Source: Ruegeria sp. R13_0
Lineage (GTDB): Bacteria; Pseudomonadota; Alphaproteobacteria; Rhodobacterales; Rhodobacteraceae
Direction: 5' to 3'
Length of the DNA: 64,000 nucleotides
Assembly (NCBI RefSeq): GCF_017743995.1
Contig: NZ_JAGHRB010000008.1
Coordinates: forward strand, 186,001 to 250,000
This document shows positions 17,442 through 25,851 of the stretch, in pieces. Made by a program: the position numbers and the translations under genes. Numbering within the stretch: the stretch's first letter is position 1; every line of letters starts with the position of its first letter. Below the pieces are notes generated by a model that saw only the letters and a list, made by a program, of their open reading frames with translations, searched no databases and was not told the origin of the DNA.

Positions 17442-19525
17442 CGTCAGACACTGGTTTTTTCGGCCGCCTCAGTTGGGACGCGTTTCCCATTGCCGGACTG
17501 ATCCAGAACCCCAACGCAAATGAGATCGTCGCCAATGCCGCCGCTGCCGTGGTCATAGTCGGAGCCGCCGCCGTTGTCTTCCTCCTGTCATGGTTTCGGC
17601 TGTGGGGGCCGCTGTGGCGCGACTGGCTGACTAGCGCCGACCACAAGAAAATCGGCATCATGTACATCGTCTTTGCCATCGTCATGCTGGCCCGCGGTGT
17701 GCTGGAAGGCGTTGTCATGCGCGCCCAACAGGCGGCCGGGCCGGGCGACGGTTTCCTTGAGGCCGAGCATTTCGCCGAACTCTTCAGCACGCACGGCACG
17801 ATCATGATTTTCTTTGTTGCTGTGCCCTTTGTCTTTGGCATCGCGAACTACGTCATTCCACTGATGATCGGCGCGCGGGACGTCGCCTTTCCTGTGATGA
17901 ACCAGATCAGCCTGGGGCTGACCGTTTCGGCGGGCATGATGCTGATGGTGTCGCTGGTGGTCGGAGAGTTCTCGACCGGGGGATGGACCGCTTATCCGCC
18001 CTATACCGGGGCCGCGTTCAACCCTGGTGTAGGGCCCGATTACTGGATCTGGGCCATAGTCGTGTCGGGGATCGGAACGACTCTGACCGGGATCAATTTT
18101 GCCGTCACGATCTACAAGTTACGGGCGCCGGGCATGACGTTCATGCGGCTGCCGATGTATTGCTGGACGATCATCTGCAGCTCAATCCTGATCGTCTTTG
18201 CGATGCCGCCGCTCGGGGTCGCGGCCTTGTTGCTGGCAGCTGATCGCTATCTGGATTTTCATTTCTTCACCAATGACCTCGGCGGCAACATGATGAATTA
18301 CGCCAACCTGTTCTGGCTGTTCGGCCACCCTGAGGTCTACCTGCTGGTCCTGCCCGCCTATGGCATATATTCCGAGGTCTTTGCGACCTTCTCGGCCAAG
18401 CGCATCTATGGCTATACCTCGCTGGTGATTGCCACCATGTCCATCGCAGTCCTTTCCTTCACCGTTTGGCTGCACCACTTCTTCACCATGGGTCAAAGCG
18501 CGCTGATCAACGCTGTGTTCGGCATCGCGACCATGCTGATTGCCATTCCCACCGGAGTGAAAGTCTATGACTGGATGGCAACACTCTGGCGGGGCCGTAT
18601 CCGGTTTTCGGTCCCAATGCTCTATGGGCTGGCCTTCCTGATGTTGTTCGTGATCGGCGGCCTGAGCGGAGTGATCCTGGCCAATCCAACCGTTGACTAT
18701 CAGGTCCATAACACCCTGTTTCTGGTGGCGCATTTCCACAATGTTCTGCTGCCCGGCGTGCTGTTTGGCTTGCTCGCGGCCTATAACTACTGGTTCCCCA
18801 AGGCGTTTGGGTTTCGTCTGCATGAAGGGTGGGGCAGGGTGACGGTTGCGCTCTGGACTATTGGGTTCATGCTGACCTTCCTGCCGCTCTACTTTGTCGG
18901 CCTGATGGGCATGCCGCGCCGGTCCTTCAGTTGGGAGGACCCGAGCTTTCACCCTTATATGATCGTCGCGGTGGTCGGAGCATTGATCATCACAGCCGCG
19001 CTGCTATCGGTTCTGGTCCAGCTTTGGGTCAGCATCCGCGACCGCGACAAAACCCGCGTTCCTGTGGGCGACCCATGGGATGGCCGCTCGTTGGAATGGT
19101 CGATCCCGGCACCGCCACCGCCCTACAACTTTGCTATCATCCCGCAAGTAACCGCGCGGGATGACTTCGCCACCGCCAAAGAGCGCGGCACGGCCTATCC
19201 CACCCCTGACGCCTATGAGGATATCGAGATGCCGCGCAATACCGGGATCGGGTTCATCCTCTGCGTGACCAGCGGTATCTGGATGTTTGCGCTGGTCTGG
19301 TGGATCTGGTGGCTGGCAGCGCTTATGACGGTTGCTATGATCCTTGCCTTTATCATCTGGACTTTCGGCACCAGCACCGAAATCACCATCCCCGCCGAGG
19401 AGGTCCGCAAGGAACACGAGGCCTGGCTTGCACTGGTTCACCGCGAAACCGCCGTGGATCGAGACCACGAGACGGCGACGGAAAACCGAGGCCTTGCCCG
19501 GCCCGATATGGAGGTGGTGACATGA
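17438..19525 (+). CDS. cyoB: Cytochrome bo-type ubiquinol oxidase subunit I
   Basis: This 695-residue heme-copper oxidase core oxidises quinol, reduces O2 and pumps protons. Visible ligands are His119 (low-spin heme, STHGTIMIFF), His297 and Tyr301 of the cross-linked pair (FGHPEVY), His346/His347 (CuB, WLHHFFTMG), and the two His in VAHFHNVLLPG for the hemes. Relative to E. coli CyoB as I recall it, quinol-site Arg71 and His98 are kept (R86, H111), but Asp75 and Gln101 are both glutamate (E90, E114). It overlaps cyoA and cyoC by ATGA junctions, implying translational coupling. Confidence 0.95.
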   Translation: MTSDTGFFGRLSWDAFPIAGLIQNPNANEIVANAAAAVVIVGAAAVVFLLSWFRLWGPLWRDWLTSADHKKIGIMYIVFAIVMLARGVLEGVVMRAQQAAGPGDGFLEAEHFAELFSTHGTIMIFFVAVPFVFGIANYVIPLMIGARDVAFPVMNQISLGLTVSAGMMLMVSLVVGEFSTGGWTAYPPYTGAAFNPGVGPDYWIWAIVVSGIGTTLTGINFAVTIYKLRAPGMTFMRLPMYCWTIICSSILIVFAMPPLGVAALLLAADRYLDFHFFTNDLGGNMMNYANLFWLFGHPEVYLLVLPAYGIYSEVFATFSAKRIYGYTSLVIATMSIAVLSFTVWLHHFFTMGQSALINAVFGIATMLIAIPTGVKVYDWMATLWRGRIRFSVPMLYGLAFLMLFVIGGLSGVILANPTVDYQVHNTLFLVAHFHNVLLPGVLFGLLAAYNYWFPKAFGFRLHEGWGRVTVALWTIGFMLTFLPLYFVGLMGMPRRSFSWEDPSFHPYMIVAVVGALIITAALLSVLVQLWVSIRDRDKTRVPVGDPWDGRSLEWSIPAPPPPYNFAIIPQVTARDDFATAKERGTAYPTPDAYEDIEMPRNTGIGFILCVTSGIWMFALVWWIWWLAALMTVAMILAFIIWTFGTSTEITIPAEEVRKEHEAWLALVHRETAVDRDHETATENRGLARPDMEVVT

Positions 19526-20154
19526 AACGTGCCCCGACCCATAGCTATCCCGGCATCAACCTCGGTGAACGCCACGCTAGCGCTCATAAAGCGTCCGAAG
19601 TCGTCACCTTCGGCTTCTGGGTCTTCCTGATGAGCGATCTGGTCTATTTCGGCCTGATGTTCGCGATCTACATCACGATGATCGACGCGCAGGCGGGCGG
19701 TCCCGGCCCGCATGAACTGTTCGACCTCAAAAGTATCTTCGCGCAAACCATGATTCTGTTGACCAGCAGCCTGACAGTCGGGTTGGCCATGCTGGCTCTG
19801 AAATACAACCTGCCAAGGTCAAAGATCATTCTGTGGTTCGGAGTAACGCTGTTCTTGGGCCTCAGCTTCCTTGTTTTAGAGATCCGAGACTTCATGGCGA
19901 TGGTGGAGAAGGGCGGTATTCCGCAACGCAGCGGCTTCCTGTCGGTTTTCTATGGGCTGGTGCCGTTGCACGGGCTGCATGTGGCAGCGGGCTGTGTGTG
20001 GTTGATTGTTTTAGGCATTCAACTGCGCGTCATGGGCATGACCGATCTGGTCATCTCACGCGTCGTGCGCCTTGCGTTGTTCTGGCACTTTCTCGACCTG
20101 ATCTGGATCGGCATCATCACAATCGTCTATTTCGGAGGTCTGACCTATGGATAA
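19522..20154 (+). CDS. cyoC: Cytochrome bo-type ubiquinol oxidase subunit III
   Basis: ATG 19522 overlaps the cyoB stop as ATGA, with GAGGTGG upstream, giving 210 residues. Five membrane helices and typical subunit III segments are visible (FGFWVFLMSDLVYFGLMFA; FYGLVPLHGLHVAAGC; LALFWHFLDLIWIGI). It is a structural subunit of the quinol oxidase. The open frame upstream of this start is inside cyoB and is not used. Confidence 0.94.
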   Translation: MKRAPTHSYPGINLGERHASAHKASEVVTFGFWVFLMSDLVYFGLMFAIYITMIDAQAGGPGPHELFDLKSIFAQTMILLTSSLTVGLAMLALKYNLPRSKIILWFGVTLFLGLSFLVLEIRDFMAMVEKGGIPQRSGFLSVFYGLVPLHGLHVAAGCVWLIVLGIQLRVMGMTDLVISRVVRLALFWHFLDLIWIGIITIVYFGGLTYG

Positions 20155-20473
20155 ACGCTCCGAGATGCACCGGCGCGAGCAGCGGCGCTATGTCATTGGC
20201 TACGGAGGCTCGCTGCTTTTGACGCTTGTGATGTTCGGCGTTGCACAGGTGTTCGGCATTGAAACGACCGGCGTGTATCTGACCATCGGTCTGTTGGGTC
20301 TGGCGCAGCTGATCTTTCAACTGGTCTATTTCCTGCACATTGACCGACGGCGCAGCAGCCGCGAGGATCTGGATCTGATCCTGTTTTCGACCCTTGTTCT
20401 GTTGATTATCATTCTCGGAACGGTCTGGATCTTGGGCAACCTTGCGGTCCGAATGCACATGCACGCAATGTAG
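20147..20473 (+). CDS. cyoD: Cytochrome bo-type ubiquinol oxidase subunit IV
   Basis: This 108-residue protein has three membrane helices and the family signature IFQLVYFLHI. It overlaps cyoC by 8 bp and ends the operon. The cyoE heme O synthase gene, which follows in E. coli, is absent; a convergent crcB gene lies 8 bp beyond the stop. Confidence 0.93.
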   Translation: MDKRSEMHRREQRRYVIGYGGSLLLTLVMFGVAQVFGIETTGVYLTIGLLGLAQLIFQLVYFLHIDRRRSSREDLDLILFSTLVLLIIILGTVWILGNLAVRMHMHAM

Positions 20474-20481
20474 CCGGCACG

Positions 20482-20844
20482 TCAGCGTGTTATGACGAGA
20501 CCCAACCACAACGCGCCCCAACACATCACAAGGCTGACGACGATATTGCCTGCCGCCAGAGCCAGTGTTTGCTTGCGCCGCAATTCTAGCGATTGATAGG
20601 CGAAGCTGGAAAAAGTGGTAAACCCGCCGCAAAAGCCGAATACCAATCGCTTTTCCTCCTCGCCCATGTCGACGGGGCCTCCCAGATAGCCCAGCCACAG
20701 CCCAAGCAACAGGCTGCCAAGCACATTCACTATCAAGGTTGAGAGAGGGAGGTCATGCGTGATCCGCAGCGCCACCCAATGTCGAAGCACAGCACCCAAA
20801 CCACCGCCTAGGCCAAACAGAGCATGCAGGTACAGATTCGTCAT
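20482..20844 (-). CDS. crcB: Fluoride channel CrcB/FluC, second of tandem pair
   Basis: This 120-residue protein has four membrane helices and CrcB motifs: GGGLGAVLRHW, NVLGSLLLG and GFCGGFTTFSSF. Fluc channels are dual-topology dimers exporting fluoride. It overlaps the upstream crcB copy by 4 bp, so the two are translated together and may form a heterodimer, as proposed for paired crcB genes in other bacteria. Confidence 0.93.
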   Translation of the reverse strand: MTNLYLHALFGLGGGLGAVLRHWVALRITHDLPLSTLIVNVLGSLLLGLWLGYLGGPVDMGEEEKRLVFGFCGGFTTFSSFAYQSLELRRKQTLALAAGNIVVSLVMCWGALWLGLVITR

Positions 20845-21254
20845 GCGGACCCCCGACCTGCATGAAAACGCCGCCCGAGGGCCTCACCGGCGATTGCGGC
20901 ACCCAGGCCAACTGCAATTTCCAACCCCGCCGCCGTCACTGCCGCCCCAAGCGTGTTTGCAGCCAACCGTTCAAGTTCGGCCACGAATGAAGAGAACGTA
21001 GACAGGCCACCACAAAATCCGACGGCTCCGAGGTGCAAAACATGCGCGTGAACCCGATGGCGAATGGAATACAGCCAGCCAAGAACGAAACAGGCGAGAA
21101 TATTGATCCCGAACGTCGCCGTCAGGATGGACGCGCCCGGGATTTCCATCGAGAAAAACTCTCGGACCACAGAACCCAATGCACCGCCGACAAAGACGGC
21201 TAGAAACATCAAGACGCTGACTTGTGTACCTGATTGAGTGTCCCGCGTGCTCAC
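20841..21254 (-). CDS. crcB: Fluoride channel CrcB/FluC, first of tandem pair
   Basis: This 137-residue CrcB has FVGGALGSVVREF, FGINILACFVLG and GFCGGLSTFSSF. The GTG start at 21254 has AGGA about nine bases upstream. It is clearly diverged from its neighbour (for example GLSTFSSF versus GFTTFSSF), so this is not a recent duplication. No match to the crcB fluoride riboswitch was recognised in its leader. Confidence 0.92.
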   Translation of the reverse strand: MSTRDTQSGTQVSVLMFLAVFVGGALGSVVREFFSMEIPGASILTATFGINILACFVLGWLYSIRHRVHAHVLHLGAVGFCGGLSTFSSFVAELERLAANTLGAAVTAAGLEIAVGLGAAIAGEALGRRFHAGRGSA

Positions 21255-21273
21255 TCTGCCTGTCCTTTTCGCC

Positions 21274-21309
21274 GATCTGTCAGGCGTCGCGCCCCAAAAA
21301 CACCAGATC
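21274..21309 (-). repeat. Inverted repeat in crcB leader
   Basis: GATCTG and CAGATC form six-base arms 24 bases apart, within the 5' leader of the crcB pair. It could be a regulatory hairpin, but the loop sequence does not resemble the fluoride aptamer. The arms are short enough for chance. Confidence 0.25.
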
Positions 21310-21476
21310 GATCAAACCCGTAACGCGATTTCACAAACGCGTCTCCTTTGATTGCAAACTGTCTGAGGGCTTGCAATCAAAAGCCAAGCTGTTTCACTTT
21401 GATTTAGCATTTTCGGTTTTGATCTGAATGGATTTTACGCCGCACTCCAAAAACGACCCACCCAAGGAGATCAGGA

Positions 21477-23057
21477 ATGGTTGTACGCAGGCTCTATTAT
21501 TTCCTCAGCTTTGTCTGTTTGCCTCTGGTTCTGCTTTTGGGCTTTGTCTGGCACCCGGCGCATTGGCTGCTGTTTCTTCTAATCCCTTACGCGGTTATCG
21601 GAATGTACGATATTCTGACCACCAAGCATAACGTGCTGAACAACTATCCCGTGCTGGGCCATTTCCGGTACATGCTGGAGTTCGTCAGCCCTGAAATCCG
21701 ACAGTATTTCGTGGAAACCAACGAAAGCGGTCGTCCCTACAACCGGATCGTGCGCAGCCTGATCTATTCCCGTGCCAAGGGTCAGGTTGATACGCAGGCC
21801 TTTGGTACGCAATACGACATCACGACCGTAGGCTATCACCGCGCCAATCACTCGCTGGCCCCCAAACACGTGGATGAAAGCGAAGAACGTATTATGTTGG
21901 GCGGGCCACAATGTGAAAAGCCATACAGCGCGTCGCGTCTGAATGTCTCAGCCATGAGCTTCGGAGCGCTGAGCGCCAACGCCATTCGGGCTTTGAATGG
22001 TGGGGCGAAAGATGGTGGTTTTGCCCATAATACCGGTGAGGGCGGGTTGTCTCCGCATCATTTGGCCGAAGGCGGTGACATTATCTGGCAGATTGGCACG
22101 GGCTATTTCGGTTGTCGTACCCCCGACGGAGGGTTCGACAAAGACAAGTTCGCAGAAAAGGCCACTAAGGACGTGGTCAAAGCGATCGAGATCAAGCTGT
22201 CTCAGGGGGCTAAACCCTCGCATGGCGGGGTACTGCCCGCGGCCAAGGTCGACAAAGAGATTGCTGAGATCCGGGGCGTGCCGGAGCATCAGGACGTCAT
22301 TTCCCCTCCGGTTCATTCGGCCTTCGACGGCCCAACTGAGCTGCTGGAATTCGTCCAGCATCTGCGCGAGATGTCGGGCGGAAAACCGGTCGGCTTCAAG
22401 CTTTGCATCGGCAACCCATCCGAATTCATGGCAATCTGCAAGGCAATGTTGGAGACTGGGATCCTGCCCGATTTCATCACCATTGATGGTTCCGAAGGGG
22501 GCACGGGGGCTGCTCCGGTCGAATTCACGAACCGCCTTGGAATGCCGCTGAATGAGGCGTTAATCTTTGTGAACAACTGCCTGAAGGGCGTGGGCCTGCG
22601 TGACAAAATCCGCATCATCTGTTCGGGCAAGGTGGCCACAGGCTACGATCTGGTCGAAAAATTCGCGCTGGGGGCTGATATGTGCAATGCCGCGCGTGCC
22701 ATGATGTTTGCGGTCGGCTGTATCCAGGCGCTGCATTGCAACACCAACCGCTGCCCGTCTGGTGTGGCGACCCAAGACCCGATCAGGGGGAGAGCGGTAA
22801 ACGTGCCGCAAAAGCGTAAGCGTGTTCATCGCTACCACGATGCCACCTTGGAGAGCTTTCGCGAACTGCTGGGCGCGATGGGTAAATCAACGGTGGCCGA
22901 GCTTCATCCCCGAGACATCCTGCGCCGAACCGCCGACGAGCGCGAGCATTCCTACGCGCAAATGCACACGATCCTAGAAGAGGGCGCGCTGCTGTCCGCG
23001 GAGATTCCCGCGGAATTCGCCGATGATTGGAACCGCGCGTCAGCCCAGCATTTCTAG
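21477..23057 (+). CDS. FMN-binding glutamate synthase-like domain protein, membrane-anchored
   Basis: This 526-residue protein has two N-terminal membrane helices (residues about 5-45), then a stand-alone GltB-type FMN/Fe-S synthase domain. Signatures are SAMSFGALSANAIRALNGGA, GEGGLSPHH, DGSEGGTGAAP and the cysteine cluster GCIQALHCNTNRCPSG, which fits a 3Fe-4S site. It lacks the glutaminase domain of true glutamate synthase, so the nitrogen donor and real reaction are uncertain. AAGGAG precedes ATG 21477. It is not obviously linked to its neighbours. Confidence 0.88.
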   Translation: MVVRRLYYFLSFVCLPLVLLLGFVWHPAHWLLFLLIPYAVIGMYDILTTKHNVLNNYPVLGHFRYMLEFVSPEIRQYFVETNESGRPYNRIVRSLIYSRAKGQVDTQAFGTQYDITTVGYHRANHSLAPKHVDESEERIMLGGPQCEKPYSASRLNVSAMSFGALSANAIRALNGGAKDGGFAHNTGEGGLSPHHLAEGGDIIWQIGTGYFGCRTPDGGFDKDKFAEKATKDVVKAIEIKLSQGAKPSHGGVLPAAKVDKEIAEIRGVPEHQDVISPPVHSAFDGPTELLEFVQHLREMSGGKPVGFKLCIGNPSEFMAICKAMLETGILPDFITIDGSEGGTGAAPVEFTNRLGMPLNEALIFVNNCLKGVGLRDKIRIICSGKVATGYDLVEKFALGADMCNAARAMMFAVGCIQALHCNTNRCPSGVATQDPIRGRAVNVPQKRKRVHRYHDATLESFRELLGAMGKSTVAELHPRDILRRTADEREHSYAQMHTILEEGALLSAEIPAEFADDWNRASAQHF

Positions 23058-23060
23058 GGT

Positions 23061-23717
23061 CTATTGCAAAGACGGTCGGGGGTTGTTGGCCGAGTGCGTG
23101 TGGATTTTGCGCACGCTCCACTCAACGGCATCGCGCATGGTTTTGCCGAGCGCGATGTCGAAGGCCTCAACCAGGTCAGGGGTCTGATCGCTGGCCGAGA
23201 CGACATATTCGCGGAATGAGCTTGAGGCGATGATTTTGTCTTCGAACTCGTCGATAATCTTGATGTTCATCCGCACTTCGACGCGGATCGAAGTAGAATC
23301 CTCGGTTTCCGACACCACAAGACCCTGAAATTCGCGCAGGTCCGGTTGAATGACGTAATCCGCGCGCAGACCCACCGTGGATCGACCCACCGCAGCAACC
23401 TTACCCGAGTTCTCAAAGCTTTCGACCATCAGCGCTTGCACGATCAACGGCGCGCGATCGACCCAACGCGCTTGCGGCAGGTACTGAACCTGCAGCGGGG
23501 TAGGCTGAATGGCGATCTGGTCGGTGTTGACGGCGGCCGTCGCCGTTGGCTCTTGCACAACGATCTGCTTTTGGACCCGAGGCAGCGAGGAAGAAAACGT
23601 GCTTTTGGGTGTCAGAAGATAAAGGTTGTTGGGCTTTGACGCCTGTCGCAGAGTGTCCAACCCGGTACAGGCCCCCAGCAACGCCAAAGACAGGGTCAGA
23701 AACAGGATCCTAATCAT
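23061..23717 (-). CDS. ABC-type transport auxiliary lipoprotein (PqiC-like) of MCE system
   Basis: This 218-residue lipoprotein has a signal peptide with lipobox LLGAC (acylated Cys17). The body matches the ABC-transport auxiliary family: LYLLTP near the N-terminus, QVQYLPQARWVDRAPLIVQALMVE cut into its familiar halves, then FREYV. It overlaps the MCE gene by 4 bp and is the last gene of the operon. It probably docks the MCE protein to the outer membrane. Confidence 0.85.
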   Translation of the reverse strand: MIRILFLTLSLALLGACTGLDTLRQASKPNNLYLLTPKSTFSSSLPRVQKQIVVQEPTATAAVNTDQIAIQPTPLQVQYLPQARWVDRAPLIVQALMVESFENSGKVAAVGRSTVGLRADYVIQPDLREFQGLVVSETEDSTSIRVEVRMNIKIIDEFEDKIIASSSFREYVVSASDQTPDLVEAFDIALGKTMRDAVEWSVRKIHTHSANNPRPSLQ

Positions 23718-25030
23718 TGACGGAACTCCGATGCTTGGGTGCCCAGCAGGAATCGTGCCGGGTCGCGTTCTACCTTGTCGACCAGCCGGTCCAGGCTGAT
23801 CACGAGCCGCTGGGATTCCTCCACGAAGCGAACAAATTGAGGCAAGCCGACACGCAGGAAATTCGAGACCTGACGGCTGTTGTCTTGCACGATCTTGTCG
23901 ACAGTTCCCAGCAGCTCTTTCGCCGAGTTGGAGGCGCTGAGGACATCGTCCGAGATCTGGTCGATTTTATTGGTGATGTTCGACACGGTCTCGGTCACCT
24001 GGTTGGCCGCCCTGCGGATGTCTTCGGCCACAGGAGCCACGTCTTCGTCTATCACCCGGTTGGCGGTGTCAAACGCACGCTCGGCCGAGGCCAATACGCC
24101 TTTGGTCGAGTCCATCGCGGTGGTGATCGACGCCAGCGTGGTATTGGCATTCGCAACAGTTTCTGTGATCACGCCCAGCGAAACACTGGCCTCATTCGAC
24201 AGCTGCATCAGGTTTTCAGCCAGGTTAGATCCGCGCTGGATAAACGGTTTTATGTCTTCGGCAATGACGCTGTTTGCCGTCGTCAGGGTTGTATTGGCCT
24301 GATCCAAAGCCCCTTTCGCCGAATCCGCCGCCGTTTTGACCGATTTCAAAGTCTCGGTTCCGGTCTCCAGCGTGGTTTCGGCTTTGGCGATCAGCGGGTC
24401 GAGACGCTTGGTGAATGCACCGATATTCTTGGCCGCATCGCCGATATTACTGGAAACCGTTTCAATATCCGACATCGTCTTGTCCAGACGCCCGGTGGCC
24501 GAGGCGAGGTTTTCGAGAATATCCGAGACGGCTTTGCGGTTCTTTTCATCGACGACCGAGTTCAGATCCTGCAACAAGGTGATCGCTTCATCCAGCACCT
24601 TCGGCGCGCCCTCGAACAGAGACTGAATCGTACTGCGCTTGCTCTTGATCACGCTGTCTTCCGGCAGGCGGGTTGCGGTGCTCGATCCCCCGGTCAGTTC
24701 GACATAGCCGACGCCGGTGACACCAAGCGACTGCAATTGGGCGATCGTGTCTTCGGTGACGGGGATATCTGCATCGACCTCAATCCTCACCCGTACTTTC
24801 GAGGGGTCGTCATCGTCCAGATTCAACGAGATCACCTGACCCACAGGAAGGCCGTTGAAACTGACCCCGCCAGCGGCCGACAGGCCAGAAACGTTGTCGA
24901 ACAACACGTCATAGTAGGCGTATTGGCGGGTTACCTCGAACTTGGCGAGCCATAGGAAAAAGCCAAAAGCCCCCAATAACCCTGCAAGGGTGAATGCGCC
25001 GATCAGGATGTAATTCGCTCGGGTTTCCAT
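23714..25030 (-). CDS. MCE/MlaD-family substrate-binding protein
   Basis: This 438-residue protein has one N-terminal membrane helix (YILIGAFTLAGLLGAFGF) and a single MCE domain (about residues 38-120; FDNVSGLSAAGGVSFNGLPVG and GVTGVGYVELTGG). A long region of coiled-coil character follows, rich in Ala, Thr and Asn heptads, up to about residue 400. MCE proteins form hexameric rings that carry phospholipids across the periplasm. It overlaps the lipoprotein gene and lies 13 bp after the ATPase gene. Confidence 0.92.
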   Translation of the reverse strand: METRANYILIGAFTLAGLLGAFGFFLWLAKFEVTRQYAYYDVLFDNVSGLSAAGGVSFNGLPVGQVISLNLDDDDPSKVRVRIEVDADIPVTEDTIAQLQSLGVTGVGYVELTGGSSTATRLPEDSVIKSKRSTIQSLFEGAPKVLDEAITLLQDLNSVVDEKNRKAVSDILENLASATGRLDKTMSDIETVSSNIGDAAKNIGAFTKRLDPLIAKAETTLETGTETLKSVKTAADSAKGALDQANTTLTTANSVIAEDIKPFIQRGSNLAENLMQLSNEASVSLGVITETVANANTTLASITTAMDSTKGVLASAERAFDTANRVIDEDVAPVAEDIRRAANQVTETVSNITNKIDQISDDVLSASNSAKELLGTVDKIVQDNSRQVSNFLRVGLPQFVRFVEESQRLVISLDRLVDKVERDPARFLLGTQASEFRQ

Positions 25031-25043
25031 CGCCTTACCTGCC

Positions 25044-25850
25044 TTACCCCTTCTGCTGTGCCGCGCGGGCGCGGGGGCCTGTGAAGTATTCCTGAACCCA
25101 AGGATGGTCGACCTTGGTCATCTCTTCTATCGGACCTTCAACCAGTACGCGTTTTTCTGCAAGTACCGCGATGCGGTCGCAGATCGCATAGAGACTGTCC
25201 AGATCATGGGTGACCATGAAAACCGTCAGGCCCAATGCCTGCTGCAGCTCTCGGATCAACTCATCATAGGCGGCGGCCCCGATTGGGTCCAAACCGGCGG
25301 TGGGCTCATCTAGAAACACGATCTCGGGGTCCATCGCCAAGGCCCGCGCCAGCGCGGCCCGTTTGCGCATCCCGCCCGAAAGTTCGGATGGAAACTTGCC
25401 GCAACTCAGCTGTGGTAAACCTACAAGGCTGATCTTCAACGCGCCCAACGACTCCATCAGCTTTTCGCTCAGGCCCGTATGTTCGCGCAGCGGGGCCATG
25501 ACATTCTGCAAAACGGTGAGCGAGGAAAACAGCGCACCATCCTGAAACGCCACGCCCCAATGGCGTTCGATGCGGCGACGGTCTTCCTGTGGACCGTTCA
25601 GAACGTCCACGCCCAGAACCTCGATACTGCCAGCGGCGGGCGCGTTTAGCCCCACAATCGTGCGCAGCAGGACCGATTTACCGGTGCCCGAGCCGCCGAC
25701 GATGCCCAGGACCTCACCCCGCCAGACATCAAGATCCAGATTGTCATGAACAACCTGCGGCCCGAACTGATTGCGCAGCCCGCGCACGCGGATCACCGCC
25801 TCGCGTTGCGCATCTGCCTGAGTGGTCTGTGGTTGCACCGTGCCGTCCAT
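25044..25850 (-). CDS. MCE-system ABC transporter ATP-binding protein (MlaF-like)
   Basis: This 268-residue ATPase has Walker A GGSGTGKSVLLR, ABC signature LSGGMRKRAALARAL and Walker B IVFLDEPTAGLDP. ATG 25850 lies one base after the permease stop codon; a TTG at 25862 would overlap it. It energises lipid movement through the MlaE permease and the MCE ring. Confidence 0.92.
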   Translation of the reverse strand: MDGTVQPQTTQADAQREAVIRVRGLRNQFGPQVVHDNLDLDVWRGEVLGIVGGSGTGKSVLLRTIVGLNAPAAGSIEVLGVDVLNGPQEDRRRIERHWGVAFQDGALFSSLTVLQNVMAPLREHTGLSEKLMESLGALKISLVGLPQLSCGKFPSELSGGMRKRAALARALAMDPEIVFLDEPTAGLDPIGAAAYDELIRELQQALGLTVFMVTHDLDSLYAICDRIAVLAEKRVLVEGPIEEMTKVDHPWVQEYFTGPRARAAQQKG

Positions 25851-25851
25851 G

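Noticed and set aside
21255..21476. Possible fluoride riboswitch upstream of crcB
   Set aside because: The leader lacks the conserved aptamer core pattern; only a short dyad is present.
23717..24955. 412-codon frame antisense to the MCE gene
   Set aside because: It is a product of repetitive coiled-coil codons in the sense gene; no domain signature.
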